Positions 1-9,575 of a stretch of 64,000 nucleotides of DNA are shown here, one piece after another. A program made the position numbers and the translations under genes. The stretch covers positions 4,154,001 through 4,218,000 of the forward strand of contig NZ_CP012264.1 in the NCBI RefSeq assembly GCF_001277255.1, read 5' to 3'. Positions within the stretch are counted from its first letter, which is position 1, and every line of letters starts with the position of its first letter. Below the pieces are notes generated by a model, which did not search any database, was not told the origin of the DNA, and was given only the letters and a program-made list of their open reading frames with translations. The stretch comes from Cronobacter condimenti 1330 (GTDB lineage: Bacteria; Pseudomonadota; Gammaproteobacteria; Enterobacterales; Enterobacteriaceae).

Positions 1-1912
1 GACGCGAAATAACCCAGTCGACATACTCTTCTTCCACCAGGCCACCTTTCGCGGTGACGTTAAACTTGCCCTTGTGGGGGTTGAAGAGCGCCACCATCGT
101 AGGCCGCGTAATATACCAGGCGAGCACCGTTTCGTAGATTTCACTCCAGAACGAATGGCGATACTTGCCCTGGATTTTGGAGTTAGTCAGGCTTGCGTGC
201 GCCATATGCGGCAAAACAAACAGCGCAATCATCAACGCCGGGGCGTAGATGATATAGGCATGCAGCAGCAGGAATGCCAGCGGCGCGGTCAGGAAGATAA
301 GCCGCGGCACGCCGGAGAGGAAGTGCAGCATCGCGTTGACGTAACAGAGCCGTTGTCCGAGCTTCAGCCCTTTGCCAAACAGCGGGTTATCAAGACGGAA
401 GATCTGCACCATCCCACGCGCCCAGCGAATACGCTGGCCGATATGGGCCGAGAGACTTTCCGTCGCAAGCCCCGCCGCCTGCGGAATACGCATATAGGCG
501 GAGGTGTAACCGCGCCGGTGCAGGCGCAGCGAGGTATGGGCGTCTTCGGTGACGGTTTCTACCGCAATACCGCCGATTTCATCCAGCGGGCCGCGGCGGA
601 TCACCGCACACGAGCCGCAGAAAAAGGTGGCGTCCCACATGTCGTTACCGTCCTGCACCAGCCCGTAGAACAGCGTCCCTTCGTTCGGCGTTTTACGAAA
701 ACGTCCCAGGTTGCGCTCAAACGGGTCCGGTGAGAAGAAGTGGTGCGGCGTCTGCATCATCGCGAGCTTTTTGTCTTTCAGGAACCAGCCCAGCGTTAAT
801 TGCAGGAACGAGCGCGTCGGTACGTGGTCGCAGTCAAAAATCGAGACAAAATCGCCTTTCGCGAGCTTCAGCGCGTTGTTGATGTTGCCCGCTTTGGCGT
901 GTTCATGGGTCGTTCGGGCGACATACTGCACGCCGACCGACTCCGCAAAAAGGCGGAACTCCTCGCGACCGCCGTCATCCAGTATCCAGATGGTGAGCTT
1001 GTCTTTCGGCCAGTCAATGCCGAGCGAGGCGTAAATCGTGTTCTTCACCACGTGGAGATCTTCGTTATAGGTCGGCACGAAAATATCTACAGAAGGCCAG
1101 GTGTTGAGATCTTTGGGCAGCGGCACCGGCTGGCGGTTCAGCGGCCAGATAACCTGGAAGTAGCCGAGTACCAGCACCACCCACGCGTAGGTTTCCGCCA
1201 CCAGCAAAACCAGGCCACACACCAGACTCACCGGATCGTTCCAGTTAAGTGTGGAGGTGTAGCGCCACCAGATGTAGCGACAGGAGACGGTCAGCGACAG
1301 CACAATCAGCATCAGCGCCGAGAAACGGCCCGGCAGACGCCGCACCAGCAGCGCCACGCCCCACAGCAAGATCAGGAAAATGAACTGCGACAGCGGGTTA
1401 AACGGCTGCGTCACGCACAGGATAGCCAGCACCAGTGAGAAGAACACCACCACACCCAGCACAACGCGCCGCAGGCGTGCGTTGATATGTCCCAGCTCTT
1501 TTTGCTCGTTAAGGTGGTCAGTTTCATCGCTAAAGCGCTGCGGGAGCGTTTCAAGCCAGACATTAAACCGCTCGCGCCAGACCTGAAGCTTTGAGACGGG
1601 TCGCCAGCGCGGCGCGTTAACGGCACGCCAGGGCCGCAGCGTCAACAGCCACAGCCCTTGTAACAGATAGCGCACGACATCCAGCGGACGCGAACGATCA
1701 GGATTGATATGCGGGAAGAGCAGCGCGTGCTGGGCGCGAATCGCCTGCCAGCGCGGGTTTTCCAGCGGCAGCAGCAGCCAGGCGAGCGTCAGCCACGCGC
1801 AACCGAGTGCCGCGCTGAAAGGCGGCGCGCCGTTGCGACGATAGGTGTAATAACGCTCGCGCAGCCGCGCGCGAACCGGTGGCGCGAGCAGCAGGGCGGA
1901 GATGCTTATCAT
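1..1912 (-). CDS. bcsA: Cellulose synthase catalytic subunit BcsA (3' end beyond window)
   Basis: Inner-membrane family 2 glycosyltransferase that polymerises UDP-glucose into cellulose and extrudes it. The window holds about the first 637 codons. The usual c-di-GMP-binding PilZ region lies beyond the edge. Catalytic motifs are all visible: ILDDGG near residues 310-314, DCD near 360-362, TED near 455-457 and QxxRW near 493-497. The N-terminus carries several hydrophobic segments and the basic Arg-rich stretch typical of enterobacterial BcsA. The ATG at 1912 overlaps the bcsQ stop as ATGA, so translation is probably coupled. Last gene visible in the leftward bcsRQA unit. Confidence 0.97.
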   Translation of the reverse strand, partial: MISISALLLAPPVRARLRERYYTYRRNGAPPFSAALGCAWLTLAWLLLPLENPRWQAIRAQHALLFPHINPDRSRPLDVVRYLLQGLWLLTLRPWRAVNAPRWRPVSKLQVWRERFNVWLETLPQRFSDETDHLNEQKELGHINARLRRVVLGVVVFFSLVLAILCVTQPFNPLSQFIFLILLWGVALLVRRLPGRFSALMLIVLSLTVSCRYIWWRYTSTLNWNDPVSLVCGLVLLVAETYAWVVLVLGYFQVIWPLNRQPVPLPKDLNTWPSVDIFVPTYNEDLHVVKNTIYASLGIDWPKDKLTIWILDDGGREEFRLFAESVGVQYVARTTHEHAKAGNINNALKLAKGDFVSIFDCDHVPTRSFLQLTLGWFLKDKKLAMMQTPHHFFSPDPFERNLGRFRKTPNEGTLFYGLVQDGNDMWDATFFCGSCAVIRRGPLDEIGGIAVETVTEDAHTSLRLHRRGYTSAYMRIPQAAGLATESLSAHIGQRIRWARGMVQIFRLDNPLFGKGLKLGQRLCYVNAMLHFLSGVPRLIFLTAPLAFLLLHAYIIYAPALMIALFVLPHMAHASLTNSKIQGKYRHSFWSEIYETVLAWYITRPTMVALFNPHKGKFNVTAKGGLVEEEYVDWVISR

Positions 1913-2643
1913 GCCCCTTCACTCCCGTAATGCAGCAGACACCAGTTCGCCAGCGTAATTATCTCTTCCGCCACCAGCGAGTCAGGGCGATATTCGCCCA
2001 CCGGCTGTTTGGCGGCGAAACTTTCCATCATCGCCTCGTCGCGATGAATGGCAAGCGGTACCAGATTATGCTGCGTCTGTAGCCAGAGCTGCCAGATGTC
2101 GTTTTGTACCTGGCTTGAAATCAGGCGGAAATTCGCCAGCACATCGCAACCGTTCGGCAGCGCTTGCTGGTGCAGACGCGCATGACAGTTCGCGTCGGGC
2201 TGCACCACGCAAAGCGTACGATCGGCAGCCTGCAACAGGCGGCGGGTGACGTCATCAAAACCGCACGGCAGATCGATAAGCACCCAGCGCCAGTGACCGC
2301 TCGCCTTGAGCGCCTCAAGATGCCGGGCAAACGCGCTGAGCGGGGCGGCCAGTGCGCCCGCGTTTTCCCACTCGGCCTGGCGCAGCGCGCCATACGGCAG
2401 TACGTCGAGCCCCGGCGCGTAACGCCAGGCGGTAGACTGCCAGGGTTTATCGTCCAGCAGCGCGCGCGCCCAGCCGTCGGCGTGGTCGAAATCGATATTA
2501 AACGCAAGGCGCAGCAGGTTATCCGGCGAGGCGTCAATCACCAGCACCGACTCGCCCAGCTGATGCAGCGCCCAACCGAGCGCCGCCGTTAATGACGTGG
2601 TGCCCACGCCGCCCCGCACGCCCTGTAATGCCAGAACGGTCAT
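1909..2643 (-). CDS. bcsQ: Cellulose biosynthesis protein BcsQ
   Basis: MinD/ParA-like P-loop NTPase that localises and assembles the cellulose secretion complex at the inner membrane, together with BcsR and BcsE. The 244 residues start with a deviant Walker A, GVRGGVGTTS (residues 8-17), as in E. coli BcsQ, then VLVIDASPDN, and LIDLPCGFDD as the probable Walker B. Length is close to the E. coli protein and the reading frame is intact, unlike the nonsense-mutated K-12 copy. It overlaps bcsR upstream and bcsA downstream by ATGA junctions, giving a tightly coupled operon. Confidence 0.95.
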   Translation of the reverse strand: MTVLALQGVRGGVGTTSLTAALGWALHQLGESVLVIDASPDNLLRLAFNIDFDHADGWARALLDDKPWQSTAWRYAPGLDVLPYGALRQAEWENAGALAAPLSAFARHLEALKASGHWRWVLIDLPCGFDDVTRRLLQAADRTLCVVQPDANCHARLHQQALPNGCDVLANFRLISSQVQNDIWQLWLQTQHNLVPLAIHRDEAMMESFAAKQPVGEYRPDSLVAEEIITLANWCLLHYGSEGA

Positions 2644-2846
2644 CCTTTGTGCGCTCCTGAATCACGACGCGCTAATTCCGCTAATAACGGCCAGCGCGCA
2701 ATCGCGGTCGCGAGTTTTTCGCGTTGAGAAATATCGGTGTAGTCGAGGTCTGGAAGTGAAAACACCCGGCTGAGTGCTTCAAAATCATTCTGGAAGGTAT
2801 AGCCACGATCGGGCTGGCGTGCGGCCTTAGCATCATTCTCAGGCAT
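2640..2846 (-). CDS. bcsR: Cellulose biosynthesis protein BcsR
   Basis: Small cytosolic partner of BcsQ (68 residues; E. coli about 62). In characterised systems BcsR and BcsQ form the regulatory complex that binds BcsE and stabilises the synthase. The family core FQNDFEALSRVFSLPDLDY is clear in the middle of the protein. First gene of the leftward bcsRQA operon, preceded by a good AAGGA ribosome site. Its stop overlaps the bcsQ start as ATGA. Confidence 0.92.
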   Translation of the reverse strand: MPENDAKAARQPDRGYTFQNDFEALSRVFSLPDLDYTDISQREKLATAIARWPLLAELARRDSGAHKG

Positions 2847-3018
2847 ATATTCTATTTTTCCTTAGAGCAATTTCACTAAAGCCAGCAAACGATAACAGAG
2901 AACCCGCGCAATCCCGGTTTGCATGCTAATGATCATGTTCTTTAATTTCAATGTTAGGTTTATTTCTTGGCTTTCGCTAGTAAACTGACAGTCATACTCT
3001 TTATATATTGAGGGCGCC
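2847..3018. promoter_or_regulatory. Divergent bcsR / bcsE intergenic region
   Basis: This 172-base AT-rich spacer separates the leftward bcsRQA genes from rightward bcsEFG and must hold both promoters. I see an AAGGA ribosome site for bcsR. The bcsE site is only a weak GAGGG just before its ATG. I do not assign promoter boxes with confidence. Confidence 0.5.
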
Positions 3019-4587
3019 ATGGCTCTTGTTTTTTCAATTGGCATTGATTCGCTATGGGATGAGCTGCGTCATATATCGGCTGGCGGAACGGGATGGATAA
3101 ACTGCGACCGCTATAGCGATGCCATTACGCTCGTGAATCAAACCCTTCTGGCGCAAACGCCACAGGCGAAAGTCGCCATCATTACGATGGACGCCGCACC
3201 AGAAACGATTATTGCGCCATTACCTTCCACACCGGAAGGGCCGGATGAAGTACGCTTGTTTACCCTGCCGAACCGTCAGGACGCTTTACATCACCTGCAC
3301 CGCGATCTGCTTTGTAGTCTTGAACCTGAAAACTATTTTATTGTGCTGCTATGTGCGGAAAACGCCTGGCAAGGTGTTTCGCCCGCACATATTAAAGCCT
3401 GGATAAGAAAAAGCCAAAGCTGGGCGCAAGAACAGCATTGTACTTTTCTTATAATTAATTCTGGCGCGCAGGCCGATCAGCAAACCTCAATGCTAATGAG
3501 CGAATACCAGCAGCTTTCCGGTCTCGCGACGCTGCGCTATCAGGGCGACGCCTGGCTATACGATGTGGCCTTCTGGTTTAACGATAAAGGCGTCAGTGCC
3601 CGTCAGCAACTTCGGGTGACGACCATGAACAACCGTCTGGCGCTGGTGCCGCGCCAGGAAGTGTCGTTACAGGCGCGCAGCGACGAGCGCCGCGTGCTGA
3701 GCCATATCGCGGTACTCGAAGGCGCACCGCCGCTTTCCGAGAACTGGACGCTCTTTGAGAGCAACGACACGCTGTTTAACGAGGCGCGTCAGGCGCAGGC
3801 CGCGACCATTATTTTCTCGCTAACGCAAAATGGTCAGATTGAAGGGCTGGCGCGCCACGTACACGCGCTGCGCCGTCAGCGCGGGAGTGCGCTGAAAATT
3901 ATTGTGCGCGAAAACAAAGCCAGCGTGCGCGCCACCGACGAGCGGCTTCTGCTGGGCTGCGGCGCGAACATGGTTATTCCGTGGAACGCCCCGCTGTCGC
4001 GTTGCCTGACATTAATTGAAAGCGTGCAGAATCAGGAATTCACCCGCTTTGTGCCGGAAGATGTGAATACGCTGCTGGAGGCGATGCAGCCGCTGAAAAT
4101 GCGCGGCTATCAGCCGTGGGATGTGTTCTGCAATGCCGTCGGCGCGCTGATGAGCAATGTGCTTATTCCGCAGGACAACAAAGGCATTCTGATCGCGCTG
4201 CGCCCGGTGCCGGGTATTCGCGTGGAGCAGGCGCTGACGCTCTGCCGCCCGGGCCGTATGGGCGATATTGTGACGCTTGGCGAGAACCGGCTGGTGCTGT
4301 TTCTCTCGTTCTGCCGCATCACCGATCTTGATACCGCACTGAGCCATATTTTTCCGCTGCCAATAAGCGAGTTGTTCTCTAACCGTATGGTCTGGCATGA
4401 GGATAACCAGATTGCCGCTGAAATTGTGCAGATGAATACCCTGCGCCCGGAACAGTGGGCCGCGCCGCTGGAGATGACCCGCCAGCAGGCGAGCCAGACC
4501 GCCGCCCTGCTTGCCGACGCACCGAAAACGCCCACGCGCCACACACCGACGCCCGTTACGCTGCTAAACGAGGAGCGCGCCGTATGA
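3019..4587 (+). CDS. bcsE: c-di-GMP-binding cellulose biosynthesis regulator BcsE
   Basis: Cytosolic cellulose regulator that binds c-di-GMP through its GIL domain, interacts with BcsRQ and recruits BcsF/BcsG. The 522 residues align along their length with E. coli BcsE. The c-di-GMP-binding RxGD motif is R413-M-G-D416, inside ALTLCRPGRMGDIV. The N-terminal region is the degenerate receiver/NTPase-like part. The C-terminal tail after about residue 490 is low-complexity and poorly conserved. First gene of the rightward bcsEFG operon. The stop overlaps the bcsF start (ATGA). Confidence 0.94.
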   Translation: MALVFSIGIDSLWDELRHISAGGTGWINCDRYSDAITLVNQTLLAQTPQAKVAIITMDAAPETIIAPLPSTPEGPDEVRLFTLPNRQDALHHLHRDLLCSLEPENYFIVLLCAENAWQGVSPAHIKAWIRKSQSWAQEQHCTFLIINSGAQADQQTSMLMSEYQQLSGLATLRYQGDAWLYDVAFWFNDKGVSARQQLRVTTMNNRLALVPRQEVSLQARSDERRVLSHIAVLEGAPPLSENWTLFESNDTLFNEARQAQAATIIFSLTQNGQIEGLARHVHALRRQRGSALKIIVRENKASVRATDERLLLGCGANMVIPWNAPLSRCLTLIESVQNQEFTRFVPEDVNTLLEAMQPLKMRGYQPWDVFCNAVGALMSNVLIPQDNKGILIALRPVPGIRVEQALTLCRPGRMGDIVTLGENRLVLFLSFCRITDLDTALSHIFPLPISELFSNRMVWHEDNQIAAEIVQMNTLRPEQWAAPLEMTRQQASQTAALLADAPKTPTRHTPTPVTLLNEERAV

Positions 4588-4781
4588 TGTCGATTACCGA
4601 TATTCTTCAGCTCATCGTGATTTGCGCGCTGGTCTTTATCCCTCTGGGGTATGCGCTTTGCGTGGGAAAACGCCGTATGATGAAAACGCTGCGTCCGCTG
4701 CTGTTTCGCCCCCGATTTGTTAAACCCGCTGGTACGTTGCGCCGCCGCTCTACCGTCAAGGCAAACTTAAAACATGACTAA
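4584..4781 (+). CDS. bcsF: Cellulose biosynthesis membrane protein BcsF
   Basis: A 65-residue single-span inner-membrane protein. It has a hydrophobic segment at residues 4-24 followed by a basic cytosolic tail containing RFVKPAGTLRR, which matches the conserved KPRYVKPAGTLRR tail of E. coli BcsF. It links BcsE to the phosphoethanolamine transferase BcsG. I chose the ATG that overlaps the bcsE stop. A longer upstream reading in the same frame is only an artefact of running into bcsE. It overlaps bcsG by 8 bases. Confidence 0.9.
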   Translation: MMSITDILQLIVICALVFIPLGYALCVGKRRMMKTLRPLLFRPRFVKPAGTLRRRSTVKANLKHD

Positions 4782-6459
4782 TCACGTTCACTCCGCTCCC
4801 CTTGCCCGCTCGGGCTGGCAAAACTGGCGCGGCCTTTCCGGCTGGAACTACTATTTTTTGCTGAAATTCGGCCTGCTCTGGACGGGCTATTTGAATTTCC
4901 ATCCGCTCGCCAACCTGGTGTTTATGGCCTTCCTGTTGTTCCCGATACCGAACCTGCGCCTGCACCGGCTGCGCCACTGGGTGGCTATCCCTGTCGGTAT
5001 CGGTCTGTTCTGGCACGATACGTGGCTGCCGGGCCCGCAAAGCATTATGAGCCAGGGCTCGCAGGTCGCGGGCTTTAGTACCGACTACGTGCTGGACCTG
5101 GTGACGCGCTTTATTAACTGGCAGATGATCGGCGCCGCTTTTGTGCTGCTGGTCGCCTGGATGTTCCTCTCCCAGTGGGTGCGCGTAACCGTATTTGTAG
5201 TGGCGATAATGGTCTGGCTTAACGTACTGACCGTAACCGGCCCGGTCGTTTCGCTGTGGCCTGCGGGGAACAGCGCACCTGCCACAGTCACGACAACCGG
5301 CGGCGGTGCCGCACCGACGGTCGCGAATGCTGCAGGTACCGTGGTGGCGGGCGATATTCCGCTGCAAACCGCGCCTGCCAGCACGCAGAGCGTTAACGAC
5401 TGGCTGAACAGCTTCTATACCAGCGAGTCCAAACGGCAGACCACGTTCCCGGCAAGCCTGCCCGCCGATGCGCAGCCGTTTGATCTGCTGGTTATTAATA
5501 TCTGTTCACTCGCGTGGCCAGATGTCGAGGCCACAGGCCTGATGTCGCACCCACTGTGGTCGCATTTCGACATTGTGTTTAAGAATTTTAACTCCGGCAC
5601 CTCGTACAGCGGCCCGGCGGCAATCCGCCTGCTGCGTGCAAGCTGCGGTCAGCCGTCGCATAAAAATCTGTATCAGCCCGCCGGTGAGCAGTGCTATCTG
5701 TTCGATAACCTGGCGAAGCTCGGCTTTAAACGCCACCTGATGCTGGACCATAACGGCGTGTTCGGTAACTTCCTGAAAGAAGTGCGTGAGAACGGCAATA
5801 TGCAGGAGCCGCTGATGGATCAGTCAGGGTTGCCGGTGAATCTGCTGTCGTTTGACGGCTCGCCGGTGTTTGACGACACGGCCGTGTTGAACCGCTGGCA
5901 GCAGACCGTGAAGAGCGAGGGCAGCGGCGATCGCAGCGCCACGTTCTTTAACCTGCTGCCGCTGCACGACGGTAACCACTATCCGGGCAACAGCAAAACC
6001 GCCGATTACAAAGCGCGCGCGCAGAAGCTGTTTGACGAGCTGGACGCGTTCCTGACACAGCTTGAAAAAGAGAACCGTAAAGTCATGGTCGTGGTGGTAC
6101 CGGAACACGGTGCTGCGTTGCAGGGCGATAAAATGCAGGTCTCCGGCCTTCGTGATATCCCAAGCCCGTCGATTACCCATGTGCCGGTCGGCATTAAGTT
6201 TATCGGCATGAAGGCGCCGCATCAGGGCCCGGCTATCGATATCGACCAGCCGAGCAGTTTCCTCGCCATTTCGGAACTGGTTGTGCGAATGCTGGACGGG
6301 AAGAATTTTGTCGCCGACAGCGTGGACTGGCAGGGGCTGACCAGCAATCTGCCACAGAGCGCGCCGGTATCTGAGAACGCCAACGCCGTAGTGGTGCAGT
6401 ACCAGGGCAAACCGTGGGTGCGGTTAAGCGGCGGCGACTGGGTGCCTTACCCGCAATAA
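4774..6459 (+). CDS. bcsG: Cellulose phosphoethanolamine transferase BcsG
   Basis: Adds phosphoethanolamine from phosphatidylethanolamine to cellulose in the periplasm. The 561 residues comprise an N-terminal membrane region with several hydrophobic spans (about 25-155), a low-complexity Thr/Gly/Ala linker, and an alkaline-phosphatase-fold catalytic domain. C244 in NICSLAW, S279 in TSYSGPAAIR and the VVPEHGAAL loop correspond to the zinc site and nucleophile of E. coli BcsG (C243, S278, offset by one). An intact copy predicts modified cellulose. Ends the bcsEFG operon before a strong terminator. Confidence 0.95.
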   Translation: MTNHVHSAPLARSGWQNWRGLSGWNYYFLLKFGLLWTGYLNFHPLANLVFMAFLLFPIPNLRLHRLRHWVAIPVGIGLFWHDTWLPGPQSIMSQGSQVAGFSTDYVLDLVTRFINWQMIGAAFVLLVAWMFLSQWVRVTVFVVAIMVWLNVLTVTGPVVSLWPAGNSAPATVTTTGGGAAPTVANAAGTVVAGDIPLQTAPASTQSVNDWLNSFYTSESKRQTTFPASLPADAQPFDLLVINICSLAWPDVEATGLMSHPLWSHFDIVFKNFNSGTSYSGPAAIRLLRASCGQPSHKNLYQPAGEQCYLFDNLAKLGFKRHLMLDHNGVFGNFLKEVRENGNMQEPLMDQSGLPVNLLSFDGSPVFDDTAVLNRWQQTVKSEGSGDRSATFFNLLPLHDGNHYPGNSKTADYKARAQKLFDELDAFLTQLEKENRKVMVVVVPEHGAALQGDKMQVSGLRDIPSPSITHVPVGIKFIGMKAPHQGPAIDIDQPSSFLAISELVVRMLDGKNFVADSVDWQGLTSNLPQSAPVSENANAVVVQYQGKPWVRLSGGDWVPYPQ

Positions 6460-6476
6460 CCGTAACGCCATTCGCT

Positions 6477-6506
6477 AAAAAGCCGACGTAAACCGTCGGC
6501 TTTTTT
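6477..6506 (+). terminator. Rho-independent terminator after bcsG
   Basis: Stem AAAAAGCCGACG with CGTCGGCTTTTTT, 5-base loop, then a T run on the + strand. Placed 18 bases after the bcsG stop. Confidence 0.85.
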
Positions 6507-6605
6507 ATTGGCGGGTGAACAGACTGCCCGCCCTGTATGAATGTTCACCTGACGCCGTAGGGGAAAGCCGCGCAGCGCCTCTCCCTTACGCCATAACAGC
6601 GCCCA

Positions 6606-6635
6606 TAAAAAAAGCCGACGCGCAGCGTCGGCTTT
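6606..6635 (-). terminator. Rho-independent terminator after dppF
   Basis: Stem GCCGACG / CGTCGGC with the T run on the minus strand, 22 bases after the dppF stop. The stem sequence is the same GCCGACG as in the bcsG terminator 130 bases away. Confidence 0.8.
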
Positions 6636-6656
6636 GGTTTTCGTTTCACGCACCGG

Positions 6657-7670
6657 TTAAGGGATACGCGGCTCGCCGGTTTCGTCCTGATCGACCGCGA
6701 AACAGGCGACCAGCTGGCCGTTATATTCTTTTAACTGCGGCTGGATCTGCGTACACGGTCCGAAACGGCGACGGCAGCGGGCGCTGAACGCGCACCCCGG
6801 CGGCGGGTTCAGCGGGCTTGGCAGCTCGCCGGTGAGCTTAATACGCTCGCGGCGGTCGTCCGGGTTCAGGCGCGGCGTTGCTGAGAGCAGCGCCTGCGTG
6901 TACGGATGACGCGGGTTTGAGAAAATCTGGTCTTTCGTACCCTTCTCCACGCAGCGGCCCAGATACATCACCATCACTTCATCGGCGATATGCTCCACTA
7001 CCGACAAATCGTGCGAGATAAACACGTAGGAGAGACCCAGATCCTGCTGCAAATCCATCATCAGGTTCAGCACCTGCGCACGCACGGACACGTCGAGCGC
7101 CGAGACCGGTTCGTCGGCGATAACCACGTCCGGATCAAGCATCAGCCCGCGCGCGATGGCAATACGCTGACGCTGACCGCCGGAGAACATATGCGGATAA
7201 CGGTCGTAATGCTCGGTCTTAAGCCCCACTTTCGCCATCATCGCCAGCGCTTTCTCACGGCGTGCTTCTTTGCTAAGCGAGCTGTTAATCAGCAGTGGCT
7301 CTTCCAGAATCTGCCCCACTTTTTTACGCGGGTTCAGTGAACCATACGGGTTCTGGAAGACTATCTGGATTTTCTGGCGGCGCAGTTTTTGCGCCTGCGG
7401 ATCGTGCTTGAGCAGATCCTGGCCCTGGTAGTAAAGCTCACCGCCGGTAGGCGTTTCTATCATGGTGAGCAGGCGGCCCAGTGTGGATTTACCACAGCCG
7501 GATTCGCCCACGACGGCGAGCGTTTTGCCACGCTCAAGCGTAAACGAGACGCCGTCGAGCGCTTTTACCAGGCGTTCCGGGGCGAAAAGCCCCTTCTTCA
7601 CCGGGTAGTGTTTTTTCAGGTCGATAGCCTGCAACAGCGGTTGCTGCGTGGTGGCCTCATGCGTGCTCAT
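6657..7670 (-). CDS. dppF: Dipeptide ABC transporter ATP-binding protein DppF
   Basis: One of two cytosolic ATPases driving dipeptide (and, in E. coli, heme) uptake. The 337 residues include Walker A GESGCGKST, signature SGGQRQR, Walker B VIADEP and the C-terminal oligopeptide-transporter region with the CAFSARCRRRFGPC Cys cluster, which in this family coordinates an iron-sulfur cluster. I start at MSTHEATTQQPLL, the exact equivalent of E. coli DppF. An in-frame upstream start would add eight residues inside dppD. It overlaps dppD by 14 bases. Confidence 0.96.
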   Translation of the reverse strand: MSTHEATTQQPLLQAIDLKKHYPVKKGLFAPERLVKALDGVSFTLERGKTLAVVGESGCGKSTLGRLLTMIETPTGGELYYQGQDLLKHDPQAQKLRRQKIQIVFQNPYGSLNPRKKVGQILEEPLLINSSLSKEARREKALAMMAKVGLKTEHYDRYPHMFSGGQRQRIAIARGLMLDPDVVIADEPVSALDVSVRAQVLNLMMDLQQDLGLSYVFISHDLSVVEHIADEVMVMYLGRCVEKGTKDQIFSNPRHPYTQALLSATPRLNPDDRRERIKLTGELPSPLNPPPGCAFSARCRRRFGPCTQIQPQLKEYNGQLVACFAVDQDETGEPRIP

Positions 7671-8652
7671 AATTGGTTGGCCTCCCGGCATCATCGAGGG
7701 GATAGTGGCATTTCGACTGGCGACCGTTGTCCACCAGATTTAATGCCGGTTCTTCTGCGCGGCAGCGTTCAGTCGCGTACGGGCAGCGCGGGTTAAGCAG
7801 GCAGCCCAACGGACGGTCATATTTGCCTGGCACCACGCCCGGCAGCGACGCCAGACGCGCTTTATCCTGCGCAAACTCCGGCAGGGCGCGCAGCAGCGCC
7901 TGGGTATACGGGTGGCGCGGCGCACGGAAGATATCCCGCGCTTCGCCGGTTTCCACCACCTGGCCTGCGTACATCACGATGATTTTGTGCGCCGCTTCAG
8001 CCACCAGCGCGAGATCATGGGTGATGAGGATCAGCGCCATGTTCTCTTTTTGCTGAAGCTCCAGCAGCAGTTCGATGATCTGCGCCTGGATAGTCACATC
8101 CAGCGCGGTCGTCGGTTCATCGGCGATAAGCAGCTTCGGACGACAGGCTATCGCCATCGCAATCATGACGCGCTGGCTCATCCCGCCCGACAGCTGGTGC
8201 GGGTAAACGTCCAGACGTGAAGCCGGATCGGGAATACCGACCTGGTTGAGCAGGTCAATAGCGCGCTGGCGGCGGGTCTTTTTATTGCCGCCCTGGTGCA
8301 CTTTGATAGCTTCCATAATCTGGAAACCCACGGTATAGCAGGGGTTCAGACTGGTCATCGGATCCTGGAAAATCATCGCCACTTCGGCGCCGACCAGATT
8401 ACGGCGATCTTTTTCTGAAATACGCTGTAAATCCTGGCCGTTGAACTCCAGTTTGTCCGCCATGACCCGGCCCGGGAAATCAATCAGGCCCATGATAGCG
8501 AGCGAGCTGACCGATTTACCGGAGCCTGATTCGCCCACGATACCAACCACTTCGCCCTGGTTTACGCTGTAGCTCACACGGTCTACCGCGCGGAACGGGG
8601 TGCCTTCGTCGCCGAAGTGCACCGATAATTTATCTACATTCAGTAACGCCAT
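7657..8652 (-). CDS. dppD: Dipeptide ABC transporter ATP-binding protein DppD
   Basis: Second ATPase of the dipeptide permease, pairing with DppF under DppB/DppC. The 331 residues show Walker A GESGSGKS, signature LSGGMSQR, LLIADEPTTALD and the C-terminal Cys-containing region CLLNPRCPYATERC. It ends four residues longer than E. coli DppD (NYEHA tail), because the stop lies inside the dppF start region. Confidence 0.96.
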   Translation of the reverse strand: MALLNVDKLSVHFGDEGTPFRAVDRVSYSVNQGEVVGIVGESGSGKSVSSLAIMGLIDFPGRVMADKLEFNGQDLQRISEKDRRNLVGAEVAMIFQDPMTSLNPCYTVGFQIMEAIKVHQGGNKKTRRQRAIDLLNQVGIPDPASRLDVYPHQLSGGMSQRVMIAMAIACRPKLLIADEPTTALDVTIQAQIIELLLELQQKENMALILITHDLALVAEAAHKIIVMYAGQVVETGEARDIFRAPRHPYTQALLRALPEFAQDKARLASLPGVVPGKYDRPLGCLLNPRCPYATERCRAEEPALNLVDNGRQSKCHYPLDDAGRPTNYEHA

Positions 8653-8663
8653 CTCGTGCCTCT

Positions 8664-9566
8664 TTACTGCTTGAGTTTGGGGTCGAGCGCGTCACGCAGG
8701 CCGTCACCCATCAGGTTAAATGCCAGCACCGTCAGCAGGATAGCGAGACCCGGGAAGGTCACGACCCACCAGGCACTTTGCGCGAACTGCAACACGTCAG
8801 AGAGCATGGTGCCCCACTCCGGTGTTGGCGGCTGCGCACCCATGCCGAGAAAGCCCAGTGCGGCCATATCGAGAATGGCATTCGAGAAACCCAGCGACGC
8901 CTGAACAATCAGCGGCGCGAGGCAGTTAGGGAAAATGTTCACGAACATCTGGCGCATGGCACCCGCGCCCGCCACACGAGAGGCGGTCACGTAATCGCGG
9001 TTCACTTCTACCAGCACCGCCGCACGGGTTAAACGCACGTAGTGCGGCAACGCCACGAAGGTGAGCGCCAGCGACGCGTTAACGATAGACGGGCCGAAAA
9101 TCGCCACCAGCACCAGCGCCAGCAGCAGGCTTGGCAGCGCCAGCATGATGTCGACAATACGCATGATGATGGAATCGACGACACCGCCGAAATAGCCCGC
9201 CACCAGGCCAAGCACAATCCCCATCACCAGCGACAGCACCACCACCAGACAGCCGACCAGCAGTGAGAGGCGCGCGCCGTACATCAGGCGGGACATCACA
9301 TCGCGGCCTACGTCATCGGTACCAAGCATATGCGCCCAGGTGCCGCCATCCTGCCAGACCGGCGGCGCCAGCAGCGCATCGCGGAACTGCTCCGCCGGGT
9401 TATGCGGCGCGATAAAGTTAGCGAAGACGGCAATCAGGATCATGATGACGACATACACCAGCCCGACTACTGCGCCTTTATTACGTTTGAAGTAGTGCCA
9501 GAATTCCTGCATCGGCGTCATCGGCACCGGTGCGGCCACCACTTTGTTTTCAGTCATTTGCGTCAT
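8664..9566 (-). CDS. dppC: Dipeptide ABC transporter permease DppC
   Basis: Inner-membrane permease subunit, 300 residues, identical in length to E. coli DppC. It has an N-terminal cytosolic stretch, a first membrane span at about residues 33-53, a periplasmic loop, then the binding-protein-dependent transport domain. The EAA-type ATPase contact loop is VTASRVAGAGAMRQMFVNIFPN. It lies between dppB and dppD with about 10-base gaps, so it is part of one operon. Confidence 0.96.
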   Translation of the reverse strand: MTQMTENKVVAAPVPMTPMQEFWHYFKRNKGAVVGLVYVVIMILIAVFANFIAPHNPAEQFRDALLAPPVWQDGGTWAHMLGTDDVGRDVMSRLMYGARLSLLVGCLVVVLSLVMGIVLGLVAGYFGGVVDSIIMRIVDIMLALPSLLLALVLVAIFGPSIVNASLALTFVALPHYVRLTRAAVLVEVNRDYVTASRVAGAGAMRQMFVNIFPNCLAPLIVQASLGFSNAILDMAALGFLGMGAQPPTPEWGTMLSDVLQFAQSAWWVVTFPGLAILLTVLAFNLMGDGLRDALDPKLKQ

Positions 9567-9575
9567 GATGGCCCC